From: Prevotella merdae
GTDB lineage: Bacteria > Bacteroidota > Bacteroidia > Bacteroidales > Bacteroidaceae
Reading direction: 5' to 3'
NCBI RefSeq assembly: GCF_900290275.1
Contig: NZ_LT985325.1
Location: 330,756-394,755 of the forward strand
DNA: 64,000 nucleotides
A model generated the notes under the pieces. The model had not been told where the DNA came from and made no database searches. It worked only from the letters and a program-made list of their open reading frames with translations. Shown here piece by piece: positions 27,784-37,161 of the stretch (positions within the stretch are counted from its first letter, which is position 1; each line of letters opens with the position of its first letter). A program made the position numbers and the translations under genes.

Positions 27784-27852
27784 GAATTTATAGGTTTTTA
27801 TGACTTGTTGGTGTGCTTGTATGCATAATTATGCAAAAATGTATACAAATTA

Positions 27853-28893
27853 TTAAAAACTATAGTAAAGTCGTGTGCTTAGAACGGTGAAGTCGCCATT
27901 TTTGTTATTTATATATTGAAAGTAGGGTTGCAGTGCGATTGATTCTGTCAGTTGTCTTTTCCACGTCAGCTCTAAAGAGCATTCGGTGCCTTGATTGAAG
28001 CGGGCATATTGAGCCGATATGCCACACTCGTTTTTACTGTCTTTATAAGCGCATCCAGCTTCGGCAAACCTGTAGCAGCCGTTGCTGTGGTTTGTATTCT
28101 CCGAATATTGCAGCATAGCCGATATGTTTTTATCGTCAACCGACCATATTGTTTGTTCGCCATATATCCACCATGCGCAAGTGGTGTTGTTTGTGGCATC
28201 GTCAGATGTTGCCATTTCGCCTTCGTCATCAATTTTAAAGTGGCGTGTGTGAAGGGCAGCACCGGCAAAGTAGTGTCCTTTTGGGTACTGGTATTCCAGT
28301 TGCGACATATTGAAGATGCCGTCTCTTTTAGGTTTTATTATAAATGGATTGTTGTTGTGCTTCCATCCGTTATAGCCTACACCGTTGTATATACTGTTAC
28401 GGAATGTCCAACCGCCTTTTGTAACATCAAAATAAATTGTCAGCCCCGATAAGGGATAGTTGGCTATTGGATAGCTTGCCGATATTGTAGGGAATATTCC
28501 ACCTGAGCCATTGGCAAATAGAGACGTTACGTCAGACGTGAAGAAATCCTCGTTCACATTTCTTACACCAACAAACAGATGTCCCGATTTCCATTCGTGC
28601 ATATATCCCAAAACGGCAATAGCTGCAAACATATCATCGGCCTCTATATTTGAGAAACCCTGCCAATCGTCAATAATAGTCTCGTTGGTCTTTGCCACAT
28701 GCAGTGTGGCAGCCTCAAACGAGTCGTTGCCTTTGCCTACTGGTATGCTGAGGTTCAGTCTAAGTTGATTTAGCCAATTGGTTTTGTTGTTAAAATTCCA
28801 CTGCCATTCCGTAGTATACTCTCCGCTAAAGTTCTGGGCTTGCACGACATAAGCATTCAGGCAAACCAATACTATTATTATTATCCTATACAT
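27853..28893 (-). CDS. OprB-like carbohydrate porin
   Basis: 346 aa with signal peptide (MYRIIIIVLVCLNAYVVQA). The body is amphipathic beta-strand with many aromatic girdle residues and ends in '...TVLSTRLYYSF' with a C-terminal Phe, as expected for an outer-membrane barrel. Segments such as 'FSNIEADDMFAAIAVLGYMH' and 'YPLSGLTIYFDVTKGGWTFR' resemble the carbohydrate-selective OprB family. It likely forms a passive sugar-permeable channel. It has its own promoter (28951-28981) and is separated from the protease gene by 154 bp, so it is probably a separate unit. Confidence 0.65.
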   Translation of the reverse strand: MYRIIIIVLVCLNAYVVQAQNFSGEYTTEWQWNFNNKTNWLNQLRLNLSIPVGKGNDSFEAATLHVAKTNETIIDDWQGFSNIEADDMFAAIAVLGYMHEWKSGHLFVGVRNVNEDFFTSDVTSLFANGSGGIFPTISASYPIANYPLSGLTIYFDVTKGGWTFRNSIYNGVGYNGWKHNNNPFIIKPKRDGIFNMSQLEYQYPKGHYFAGAALHTRHFKIDDEGEMATSDDATNNTTCAWWIYGEQTIWSVDDKNISAMLQYSENTNHSNGCYRFAEAGCAYKDSKNECGISAQYARFNQGTECSLELTWKRQLTESIALQPYFQYINNKNGDFTVLSTRLYYSF

Positions 28894-28950
28894 ATCTGTT
28901 TGTTTGATAATGCGATTCTTGTATTACTATATAACTCTCATTTTCGTCTG

Positions 28951-28981
28951 CAAAATTACAACATTTTTCTTTAATACCCAA
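28951..28981 (-). promoter_or_regulatory. Promoter of the porin gene
   Basis: Minus strand TTG (28981-28979), 20-bp spacer, TAATTTTG (28958-28951). It is about 58 bp upstream of the porin start. Confidence 0.7.
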
Positions 28982-29135
28982 TAGTAGGTATTTTAGAAAA
29001 TCATTAGAAGTATGTTAGAATCTAATTAGAGTTTTGGGTGTCTGTGTTAGTCATTTTGCGACAATTAGTATTCAAAAGGTCGCTAATTAAGAAAACTTTA
29101 CAATATATTATGGGTTTCCTTACATTGTTTTTTAT

Positions 29136-29143
29136 TACCTTTG
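29136..29143 (+). promoter_or_regulatory. -7 box for the PCMD-domain surface protein
   Basis: TACCTTTG followed by CATC, 30 bp before the start at 29174. No clear -33 TTG at the usual distance. The rest of 28982-29135 shows nothing else. Confidence 0.5.
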
Positions 29144-29173
29144 CATCGTTTTATTATACTTAAAAAATAAATT

Positions 29174-31603
29174 ATGAACAAGTTTTACACTCTACTTCTT
29201 TTGAGTGGTGCTGCGCTTTCTGTTAATGCACAGCAAATTAATGGTAGTTTTGATGCTGAGTGGGGCAAATGCGTTCCTTGGACTAGCAAGGGCAATACTA
29301 ATGCTGTAGGCACTACCCCAGAAGGGTGGGCTATTTCTAATGTGTATATTAGTAAAGGAATAACGGCAACGGTTGGTAGTGAAATTGAGGGCAACAATGG
29401 AGGAAAGGCTGTTAAACTAACAAATATAAATGCTGCAGGACAGGCTGTGCCTGCTTATATTTCATTAGGTACTCCTTGGGCTACTGCAGAGGTTAAGAAT
29501 TTTATGCCTACTAATGCCGATGGTGGTACTTGGGGAGGTAAGAAGTTTACATATCATCCTGATGCTCTAAGTTTCGATTATAAGCGCGATAACTCTAATG
29601 GCCCAGAAGATGCCACAGTTGTAGCTTATCTTTGGAATGGCACTTGGACACAGAAAGACGTGCCTGGAAATACATCTATTGTTGGCACTGCCAAAAAGGT
29701 TGATATGGTAGACCGCGACCGCAATGTTCTCGGTATGCCGAAGACCAATGCAGTTCTTGGTGGAGATGTTACAAGCACAGAGGGTGCAACCTGTGTAGCA
29801 AAGATCAACTATGCCATTACCGGCAACACAAAGAAGCCGTTGGCAGATGGTGAGGAAGACAAGAACGAGTATGAGTGGGTATCTAAGACTATCGACTTCG
29901 ACTATGGTAACAATGTTGATGCCAAGGTCGAAAAAATCAATGTGATATTCTCGGCAACCAACTACTTTGGCGACCGCAAGTATATTGTAAAGAACAACTC
30001 GCTCTCTATCGACAACGTTAAGCTCATCTACTGGCATGGCTTAAAGTCGCTTAAGGCTTTTGACAATGAGGGCAATGATGCTGCACTTGAGTTCGACCCT
30101 AATGTATATACATATAATGTAAACTCTACTTTTAACGATTGGTATACACCAAAACATACAAAGAAGGGTGCTGGTGCCAAGGTCGAGGCTAAGTATGATG
30201 CTAAGACAGCCCAGTATGTCATCACCGTTAAGGCTGAGGACTATGATGCCGAGACCAATCCTGAGGCTATAAGCACATACACAATACAGTATGTAAAGCC
30301 GTCGCCAACATTGACATCGCTCTCTATCGATGGTCATGAGTTTGGCGGTGTGTATGGTTTGGCTAACGAGATTAACGTTACAGGCAAGTACAATGATAAT
30401 GCAGAGGTAACGTATAAAGCTTCTTCAGAATATGCTACAGTAGAGAAGAGCTTTGAAGGCAAAACTCTCACAATCACTGTAAGCGAAGAGGGTACCACAC
30501 CAACTGTATACACAGTTACATTCGAGGGCAAGGAGAACGATGCTGTTTATCAGATACCTAACTCTAACTTCGAGGCTTGGACAGCAGAAGGCAAGCTGAA
30601 TGAGGGCTGGAATTCATTCGAGTCGGCAACAGGTGCGTTGGCTTCTTTTGCTGGTCCTATGTCACCAAAACCAAATATGATTGAAGATGGTTTTGAGGGT
30701 AAGGCTGTGCGTTTGCGCTCTGCCAATATAATTGGTGTTAATGCCAACGGCAACCTCACTACTGGTACAATAAGCATGGGATCTGCAGACCCTAAAGATG
30801 CTGCCAACTACAACTATACCGACCGTACCAATGTAAGTGGCAACCTTCCATTCGCTGGTACACCTGACGCATTTGAGGTTTACGCTCGCTTTACACCGGG
30901 TACTGCACGCGACCTGACAGATGAGGAGAAGGCTAACGGTACAGAGATTAAACTCCAGGGACGTATGCAGCTTATCCTTCACGATAATGCTCCTTATCAC
31001 GACCCAGAGCTTGAGGCACAGGTTGGTTCGAAGATTGCATCGGCAAGTGTTCTTATTCCTGAGACAGCCAAGTGGACTAAGTTTACTGGTGAGTTCAACT
31101 ATGTTGGCGAGCCTTCTGCTAAGCAGTATATGCTTGCTTCGGCTACAACAAATCCTATACCTGGTGCTTCAAAGGACGACCAGCTCGACCTTGACAACGT
31201 TAAGCTTATCTACTGGCACGCTCTGTCAGAGCTTACATTCGACGGTAAGGCTGTAGAGGGATTTAATGCCGACAAGACCGAGTATACTGTTAAGGGCAAC
31301 CTTGCTGATGACAGCAACAAGATAGCATACAAGGTTAAGGGTAAGGGCGCTAACGCCTCTACATCAGTCGACCTTGAGAACAACGTGCTTAAGATTACTG
31401 TTGAAGGCAACGACATTAGCGTTAATGCCGACAGTAAGACAGTATACACAATCCACTTCGACAACACTTCAACAGGTATAGGCTCTATCTCAGCTAATGA
31501 GACTAAGAACCACAAGGTATACACCCTTGGTGGTGTGCGTGTCAACGGCAAGCCTGCAGCAGGCTTGTATATTGTTGACGGCAAGAAGACGGTTGTTAAG
31601 TAA
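29174..31603 (+). CDS. Secreted T9SS-type protein with two PCMD-like domains
   Basis: 809 aa, signal peptide MNKFYTLLLLSGAALSVNA. Two related domains start with 'INGSFDAEWGKCVPW' (residues ~22-280) and 'IPNSNFEAWTAEGKLNEGWN' (~450-680). Each ends in a 'LDNVKLIYWHGL/AL' type segment, which resembles the putative carbohydrate metabolism domain (PCMD). A cadherin/Ig-like linker ('YTVTFEGKENDAVY') follows each. The C-terminus 'KVYTLGGVRVNGKPAAGLYI' then 'VDGKKTVVK' is a T9SS sorting tail. It is likely a surface glycan-binding or glycan-modifying protein. Codons are GC-balanced and regular compared with the AT-rich first genes of the window. Confidence 0.75.
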   Translation: MNKFYTLLLLSGAALSVNAQQINGSFDAEWGKCVPWTSKGNTNAVGTTPEGWAISNVYISKGITATVGSEIEGNNGGKAVKLTNINAAGQAVPAYISLGTPWATAEVKNFMPTNADGGTWGGKKFTYHPDALSFDYKRDNSNGPEDATVVAYLWNGTWTQKDVPGNTSIVGTAKKVDMVDRDRNVLGMPKTNAVLGGDVTSTEGATCVAKINYAITGNTKKPLADGEEDKNEYEWVSKTIDFDYGNNVDAKVEKINVIFSATNYFGDRKYIVKNNSLSIDNVKLIYWHGLKSLKAFDNEGNDAALEFDPNVYTYNVNSTFNDWYTPKHTKKGAGAKVEAKYDAKTAQYVITVKAEDYDAETNPEAISTYTIQYVKPSPTLTSLSIDGHEFGGVYGLANEINVTGKYNDNAEVTYKASSEYATVEKSFEGKTLTITVSEEGTTPTVYTVTFEGKENDAVYQIPNSNFEAWTAEGKLNEGWNSFESATGALASFAGPMSPKPNMIEDGFEGKAVRLRSANIIGVNANGNLTTGTISMGSADPKDAANYNYTDRTNVSGNLPFAGTPDAFEVYARFTPGTARDLTDEEKANGTEIKLQGRMQLILHDNAPYHDPELEAQVGSKIASASVLIPETAKWTKFTGEFNYVGEPSAKQYMLASATTNPIPGASKDDQLDLDNVKLIYWHALSELTFDGKAVEGFNADKTEYTVKGNLADDSNKIAYKVKGKGANASTSVDLENNVLKITVEGNDISVNADSKTVYTIHFDNTSTGIGSISANETKNHKVYTLGGVRVNGKPAAGLYIVDGKKTVVK

Positions 31604-31610
31604 GGAGATA

Positions 31611-31850
31611 AGGGTGTGTCAAAACTCAAACAATGCGGGCTGAAAGCCCAAATTTCGCCTAGCCCAGGGCAACGCCCTGGGTAAACGGATATTATAAATA
31701 ATACGCCCTGTAAGGGCAAAAGCGTTGATAATGAACGCTTTTGCCCTTACAGGGCGCTTTGCTTTGGGATACATTACACCCAGGGCGCTGCCCTGGGCTA
31801 GGAGCTTTTGCCCCTTCGGGGCGTACCACTTGCGACTTTTGACACACCCT
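31611..31850. mobile_element. MITE-like repeat, copy B
   Basis: 240 bp, bounded by AGGGTGTGTCAAAA and its perfect complement. Inside are GC-rich palindromes (GCGGGCTGAAAGCCC; CCCAGGGCAACGCCCTGGG; CGCCCTGTAAGGGC). It is the same family as 20145-20318 but inverted and about 66 bp longer because of an extra block near 31758-31820. It starts 7 bp after the PCMD gene stop and may also act as its terminator. Confidence 0.85.
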
Positions 31851-31873
31851 CAACTTCTTAACTCCTTACCTTC

Positions 31874-32086
31874 TTACCTTCTAACCTCCTCTTTAACGCT
31901 CCCGCCATATCTTTGGCTAAACTCCATGTGTATCTCGGCAAGTTCTTTGCGTCCAAAGATATAGTCGTCGTACATGTCGTCCATGTCGATGCCTTCGCAT
32001 TCGCCGTCGCCAAAACCCTTGAGCGCTTCCTTTACGATGTCCATGCGCTCGTCTACTGTAGTGTCCTTAATAAGTAAACTCTTCAT
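31874..32086 (-). CDS. Small conserved-looking acidic protein (70 aa)
   Basis: 70 aa, 'MKSLLIKDTTVDERMDIVKE' with a middle 'GECEGIDMDDMYDDYIFGRK' and a helical, basic end. Similar ~65-aa proteins, often with no assigned function, are familiar to me from Bacteroides and Prevotella. It lies 40 bp downstream of hrpB on the same strand and could be its last cistron. No signal peptide or known domain. Confidence 0.6.
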   Translation of the reverse strand: MKSLLIKDTTVDERMDIVKEALKGFGDGECEGIDMDDMYDDYIFGRKELAEIHMEFSQRYGGSVKEEVRR

Positions 32087-32126
32087 ACTTGATGTTATTT
32101 TTTTATTGATTTGTTCCTGTTGTTTT

Positions 32127-34640
32127 TTATTGTTTTCTCTTCACGCCTCTCACAGCCTCTGCCTCCAACGGATTCTCAGGCCAATAGTGCTTGGGATAAC
32201 GTCTGCGCAGTTCCTTACGCACCTCAAAGTAGGTGTCGCGCCAAAAGTTGGCAAGGTCTTGAGTAAGCTGTACTGGCTTAAATCCTGGCGATAGCAGTTC
32301 CATAAGTATAGGTTGCTTTCCGTCGTTTACGCAAGGTGTCTGTTCCATACCGAAACATTCTTGCAGTCGGACGCTAAGCACAGGTGCCTCGGCTCCTTGT
32401 CTGTAGTCTATGCGTATGTGCGACCCCGTAGGCACTTGTATGTGTGTAGGAGCCAGTCGGTCAATCTCCAGTTGCTTGTCGTATGCAATAGTGTTCCATA
32501 ATATCTCGGCAAGATTCAGTTTATGCAGTTCTGCCGTTGTGCTGCGCACGCGACTGCCGTCATCAAGATATATAGGCAACCATTCTATAGCTGTGCTAAG
32601 CATGTGTTCGGTCGAAATATCGGGCAACTCCAGTTCGGGGTGCCATGCCGCCACTTGTGCCACACGGCGCTGTAGTCGTTGAACATTGTCGTTGCTCCAA
32701 TCCATCATACTCAGTCCGTTCTTTGCCATTGCCTCACACATTATATTAATAAGCAAGTTCTTGTCGGCGTTATGTATGGGTTTGCTGTCTACAACCAGTT
32801 TGCCAATCCTTCTTTCCTTCCTCATCGTCAGACAGCCTTGTTTTGCGTCCCACGATACGTTGTCGCGTTGGCTTATGGCATTATCGTCCAGCTCGTTGGT
32901 ATTAAGCGGAGCCGCAAGAAACACCCTTCCCGTCTTGCCAGGCTGACTGTACAGCGACGCCACAGCAATCCACGTATGTGCCGAAAGCGAGTCGGCAGAG
33001 TCGAGTTGTATGTTTCCGCCACCCGCCAATCGGTATCCTCCAATGTTGTCGTTAGCCATAGCAATGCGCTCGGGATAAGCATAAGCCACAAGCAATCCTA
33101 CCTCCGTTGGCACAGGGTCGGTATTGTCTTCGGTTGTATGCGCCATATTCCGGTATTCGGCAGCTATCTTTGCAATGCGTTGCCATCTGCCTATTTGCTT
33201 CTTTCCTCTTGCCCTTCGCAGCAACGACAGTCGCAATGTCATGTCGGTGTCGGCATTATCGGCAAGCGGGTCTTTCTCCACAAGCAAGGCGGCAATATCG
33301 CATGCCAGAGCCTTTCGTTCGGCTGTATCGGCACATACAATCATTCTTGCCATACGTGGATGGCAGGGTAGGGCGGCAATGCGCTTGCCCAAAGGTGTAA
33401 TATTGTTATCGGTGTCGATGGCACCTAACGATACAAGCAAGTCTTTGGCACTTGATATATTGGCACGTGGTGGCTGTGTTAGCCATGGCAGGGCATCTAT
33501 GTTCTTCTCGCCAAACATTGCTATGTCGAGAGCCATAGGAGCAAGGTCGGCATATTCAATCTCTGCCGTTCGCTGTTCTGCCATAAGATGTTCCGAAGCC
33601 TTGGTCCATAGTCTGTAGCATGTACCCTCTGCCACACGTCCGGCACGTCCCATACGTTGGGTTGCCATATCTATACTAATGCGTGTGGTTTCAAGATGAC
33701 TTAGTCCGGTACGTGTATCGAACATAATTTGGCGGCACAATCCAGAGTCGACCACTACCCTTACACCCTCAATGGTTATAGATGTTTCGGCAATAGGCGT
33801 GGCAAGTACCACCTTTCGCTCGCCCTTATTGGATGGAGCAATGGCGTGTCGTTGCTGTTCAGGCGACAGATTGCCGTAGAGAGGCAGTACATGCGTGGGT
33901 GCCAGCGATGTGCCAAGCAATTGCATGCAACGCTCAATATCGCCCTGTCCGGGCAGAAACACAAGAATGTCGCCCTCGTGGTTGCGGTGCGCCTCAATAA
34001 CGGTAGCGGCTGCTGCCTGAGCCATATCGTGTGGGTCGGTATCGGTAACGGCATAGCTTAGCCTTACATCATACATCTTGCCCTCGCTCTCTATTAGTGG
34101 AGCCTGCAGAGCCGTGCAGATATATCCGGCATCTATTGTGGCCGACATGATGACAATCTTAAGGTCGGGTCGTATTATGTCTTGTGCTTGTCGGGTAAGT
34201 GCAAGTGCAAGGTCGGAGTTGATGCTACGCTCGTGAAATTCGTCGAATACAATTACGCTCACGCCGTCAAGTGTAGCGTCGTCCACAATCATGCGTGTCA
34301 GTATGCCCTCAGTAAGCACCTCAATGCGAGTATCTTTGGATACCTTGTTCTCAAATCTTACTCTATATCCTACAGTCTGTCCTACAGGCTCGCCCAACAT
34401 TTGTGCCATACGTTCGGCTATCTGTCGTGCTGCCAGTCGGCGAGGCTCAAGCATAAGCACCTTGCCACCATTGTTGCCAAGCGAGGCCAGTAGTGTAAGC
34501 GGCAGCAATGTCGACTTACCGGCACCTGGTGGAGCTGTAACAACGAGCGAGCTGTTATGTGTTAAAGCCTCGTTCACGGTGTTTGCTATCTGCGATGCAG
34601 GCAGCGAGCTATATAGTTCTGTTATGTCCTTAACGTTCAT
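32127..34640 (-). CDS. hrpB: ATP-dependent helicase HrpB
   Basis: 837 aa, the expected size. Motif I 'VVTAPPGAGKSTLLPL' (residues ~34-49), motif II 'VIVFDEFHERS' (DEFH instead of DEAH, typical of HrpB), motif III 'VIMSATIDA', motif V/VI 'SITIEGVRVVVDSGL' and 'QRMGRAGRVAEGTCYRLW'. The C-terminal HrpB-specific region ends with 'LRRRYPKHYWPENPLEAEAV', a signature I associate with HrpB. It is a DEAH-type RNA helicase-like protein; its physiological substrate is not well settled. The extreme C-terminus (GVKRKQ) is short and basic. Confidence 0.95.
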   Translation of the reverse strand: MNVKDITELYSSLPASQIANTVNEALTHNSSLVVTAPPGAGKSTLLPLTLLASLGNNGGKVLMLEPRRLAARQIAERMAQMLGEPVGQTVGYRVRFENKVSKDTRIEVLTEGILTRMIVDDATLDGVSVIVFDEFHERSINSDLALALTRQAQDIIRPDLKIVIMSATIDAGYICTALQAPLIESEGKMYDVRLSYAVTDTDPHDMAQAAAATVIEAHRNHEGDILVFLPGQGDIERCMQLLGTSLAPTHVLPLYGNLSPEQQRHAIAPSNKGERKVVLATPIAETSITIEGVRVVVDSGLCRQIMFDTRTGLSHLETTRISIDMATQRMGRAGRVAEGTCYRLWTKASEHLMAEQRTAEIEYADLAPMALDIAMFGEKNIDALPWLTQPPRANISSAKDLLVSLGAIDTDNNITPLGKRIAALPCHPRMARMIVCADTAERKALACDIAALLVEKDPLADNADTDMTLRLSLLRRARGKKQIGRWQRIAKIAAEYRNMAHTTEDNTDPVPTEVGLLVAYAYPERIAMANDNIGGYRLAGGGNIQLDSADSLSAHTWIAVASLYSQPGKTGRVFLAAPLNTNELDDNAISQRDNVSWDAKQGCLTMRKERRIGKLVVDSKPIHNADKNLLINIMCEAMAKNGLSMMDWSNDNVQRLQRRVAQVAAWHPELELPDISTEHMLSTAIEWLPIYLDDGSRVRSTTAELHKLNLAEILWNTIAYDKQLEIDRLAPTHIQVPTGSHIRIDYRQGAEAPVLSVRLQECFGMEQTPCVNDGKQPILMELLSPGFKPVQLTQDLANFWRDTYFEVRKELRRRYPKHYWPENPLEAEAVRGVKRKQ

Positions 34641-34700
34641 CTATTGTTAAATGTGTGTATGTTGCGTGTTTTGCGATTTCAAAGTTACTGATTTTTTTGC

Positions 34701-34708
34701 TAACTTTG
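34701..34708 (+). promoter_or_regulatory. -7 box for the subtilisin-like protease gene
   Basis: TAACTTTG followed by CATTTG. It is 69 bp upstream of the start at 34777. The -33 element is not evident. Confidence 0.5.
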
Positions 34709-34776
34709 CATTTGTATGATACAAATATGTATAACTTGCTCAACTTTCGCATGTGTAGAATTTAAAGAAATTAAAT

Positions 34777-37071
34777 ATGTTAGAGATTATAAAGCCGTAT
34801 GCCCTTCGGTTAAGAACATTTAGAGCCAATGCATTGTTGCTTGCATTGCTGTTGGCTGTTGACATGTTTGCGCAGCCAATGCCAAAGCGTTTGGTGCCCA
34901 GACAATATGCATATAGCCATAAGTTGTCGTCGTCGTTGCGACAGCTTGTCTATGATAATGCAGCTTTTCGCCTTGCGCCAGGGCGTGCCGCACATCCACG
35001 CCGTGTGTGCGCCCTTGTCAAGACATCTGATGCCACAGCCCAACCTCTATTCGACAATGGTTGTGTGCCAATAGCACGGATAGGCAACATCTTTGTGGCT
35101 GATATCCCCATGTCGGCATTGCCACGTCTTGCTGCCGACACACGCATAAGCCGTATTGAGGCAGAACGAGGCAATAGGCTGCAGCTCGACTCTATGGCTC
35201 TATACACCAATGCCACAGATATATATGCCGGCACACGTTTGCCCCAGGCATATACTGGCAAGGGTGTGGTGTTGGGTATAATGGATGTGGGGTTCGACCT
35301 TACCCATCCCACGTTTCTCGATGCCGATGGTTCGGCTATGCGCATAAGTCGTTTATGGGACCAGCTTAGTGCCGATACCATCAACAGTAATATGTATGTT
35401 GGTGCCGAATATACCACTCCCGAGGCAATACGTGCATATGCCCACTCTCGAGATGGCGAGGTGATGTATCATGGCACCCATACTCTTGGCATTGCAGCCG
35501 GCAATGGTGCAGGGTCGCATTATGTGGGTATGGCACCCGAGAGCGAGCTGTGTCTTGTAAGCAATGCCGTTTCTGGCGACGAGCCTTTCATCTCTGACGA
35601 AGATATGTACCGCTATACCACAGCCACCGACGTGCTTGGTTTTAAGTATCTATTCGATTATGCCGAGTCGGTAGGCAAACCTTGTGTGGTGTCGTTCAGC
35701 GAGGGTTCGCACCAGAGTTTTAGTGGCGACACCCAATTATATTACGAGGCTTTAAGCCAGCTTGTAGGTCCGGGTAGGATTCTTGTTGCGTCGGCAGGCA
35801 ATGAATGTACGCACAACAGCTATATGGCAAAACCTTCGGGACGACATTCATCGGGCACTTTCCTTGGTGCCAGGGATAATACAACCGCCTTTAGTGTAAA
35901 GACCGACAAGCCTTTAGAACTGCGTACTATTATATATAATGTGGAAGATGCAACAACTATAGACATTCGCTCCAACCATGCTGCAATGGCTGATGGACGA
36001 TTGGTGCTCAGCGTATGCACGGCTGATGTTTGTGCGGCTGCCGACTCGTTGATTTCGGATACTGTTATTGTAGACGGTATACAATTTGTGCAGCAGATAC
36101 AGGCTTATCGCTCGTGTTTCAATGCTTCCGACCTTGTGTTTGATGTGTTGCAGACCAGCGACAGCGGTATGGACAGCAGGCTTGTGTCGATGCAGATGGT
36201 GGGCGATGATGCCAATGCCGAGGCTTTCCTTATATATGGAGGTTTTGGCGGTTCGCAGATAGACCCTACGCTAAACGATGCAGACATATCGCATAGTATC
36301 TTGTCGCCGGGTAGTACACCCGACGTTATATGTGTAGGTGCCTCAGGCTACCGCCCCGACTTTGTTAACTACAAGGGCGAGCCACAATATACTCCTTGGG
36401 GGGAGCATGGTGCACGTAGCGGATTTTCTTCTGTAGGTCCCACGTTTGATGGCCGTATAAAACCGGATGTTATGGCACCTGGCTCAAACATAATATCTGC
36501 CATGAGCAGCTATTATATAAAGGCTAACCCAGAGCGTCTTGGTTGGCTTGTCAGCACTTTCGACTATGATGGACGCACCTATGGCTGGAGTGCCAACTGC
36601 GGAACATCAATGTCCACACCTGCTGTAGCCGGTATTGTAGCCTTGTGGCTTCAGGCCAATCCGCTGTTGTCGCCCGATGATGTTATGGGTATCATCAAGC
36701 GCACCAGTAGACCATGTGGCGATTATGGCACCGACACACCCAATTATTGTGGCTATGGTGCCATTGATGCTTATGCCGGATTGCTCGATGTGCTTGGCAT
36801 GTCGTCTATAAAGGGACTCAGCACAACCCGTCTGCAAGGCGTAGATATAACCATTGCCAATGGCAACACTATGCGCCTGAAGTTTGCCGACAGTACGCAA
36901 TCGGCAGTGGCGTTGCGTGTATACGACACAGCTGGTAGGTTGCATCTTAAGCGTAGTCTTGCAGCAGGAGCCGACAGTTATACTGTAGATTTAGCAACGC
37001 TTCAGGCAGGTGTGTATGCCGTGCAAGTGGAGTGGGGCCAGTGTAAAGGCTCGCTGCTGATAAAGCTGTAG
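34777..37071 (+). CDS. S8 subtilisin-family serine protease, T9SS-sorted
   Basis: 764 aa. The catalytic triad is visible: Asp in 'GVVLGIMDVGFDLTHPTF', His in 'VMYHGTHTLGIAAGNG', Ser in 'NCGTSMSTPAVAGIVALWLQ', with oxyanion Asn in 'ILVASAGNECTHN'. A 'SVGPTFDGRIKPDVMAPGSN' segment completes the subtilase fold. The N-terminus has a hydrophobic signal (about residues 18-34) after a long basic start; a later start is possible. The C-terminus 'LRVYDTAGRLHLKRSL...AGVYAVQVEWGQCKGSLLIKL' is a T9SS sorting tail. It likely acts outside the cell or on its surface, degrading host or dietary protein. Confidence 0.92.
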   Translation: MLEIIKPYALRLRTFRANALLLALLLAVDMFAQPMPKRLVPRQYAYSHKLSSSLRQLVYDNAAFRLAPGRAAHPRRVCALVKTSDATAQPLFDNGCVPIARIGNIFVADIPMSALPRLAADTRISRIEAERGNRLQLDSMALYTNATDIYAGTRLPQAYTGKGVVLGIMDVGFDLTHPTFLDADGSAMRISRLWDQLSADTINSNMYVGAEYTTPEAIRAYAHSRDGEVMYHGTHTLGIAAGNGAGSHYVGMAPESELCLVSNAVSGDEPFISDEDMYRYTTATDVLGFKYLFDYAESVGKPCVVSFSEGSHQSFSGDTQLYYEALSQLVGPGRILVASAGNECTHNSYMAKPSGRHSSGTFLGARDNTTAFSVKTDKPLELRTIIYNVEDATTIDIRSNHAAMADGRLVLSVCTADVCAAADSLISDTVIVDGIQFVQQIQAYRSCFNASDLVFDVLQTSDSGMDSRLVSMQMVGDDANAEAFLIYGGFGGSQIDPTLNDADISHSILSPGSTPDVICVGASGYRPDFVNYKGEPQYTPWGEHGARSGFSSVGPTFDGRIKPDVMAPGSNIISAMSSYYIKANPERLGWLVSTFDYDGRTYGWSANCGTSMSTPAVAGIVALWLQANPLLSPDDVMGIIKRTSRPCGDYGTDTPNYCGYGAIDAYAGLLDVLGMSSIKGLSTTRLQGVDITIANGNTMRLKFADSTQSAVALRVYDTAGRLHLKRSLAAGADSYTVDLATLQAGVYAVQVEWGQCKGSLLIKL

Positions 37072-37095
37072 CGTATATTTTTTGATATTAAATTG

Positions 37096-37125
37096 TTGAT
37101 TATACGTAAAAAATGCCTACTTTTG
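37096..37125 (+). promoter_or_regulatory. Promoter of the M48 peptidase gene
   Basis: TTG (37096-37098), 19-bp spacer, TACTTTTG (37118-37125), 36 bp before the start at 37162. Confidence 0.7.
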
Positions 37126-37161
37126 CAGCCATATATAACAACAATTTAATATACTGATAGT

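Noticed and set aside
32679..33371. 230-aa plus-strand frame antisense to hrpB
   Set aside because: Fully inside the strongly supported hrpB gene and rich in Cys, His and Arg without any motif: a shadow frame.
34810..35417. Several antisense frames over the subtilisin-like gene
   Set aside because: They lack motifs and oppose a gene with a complete catalytic triad.
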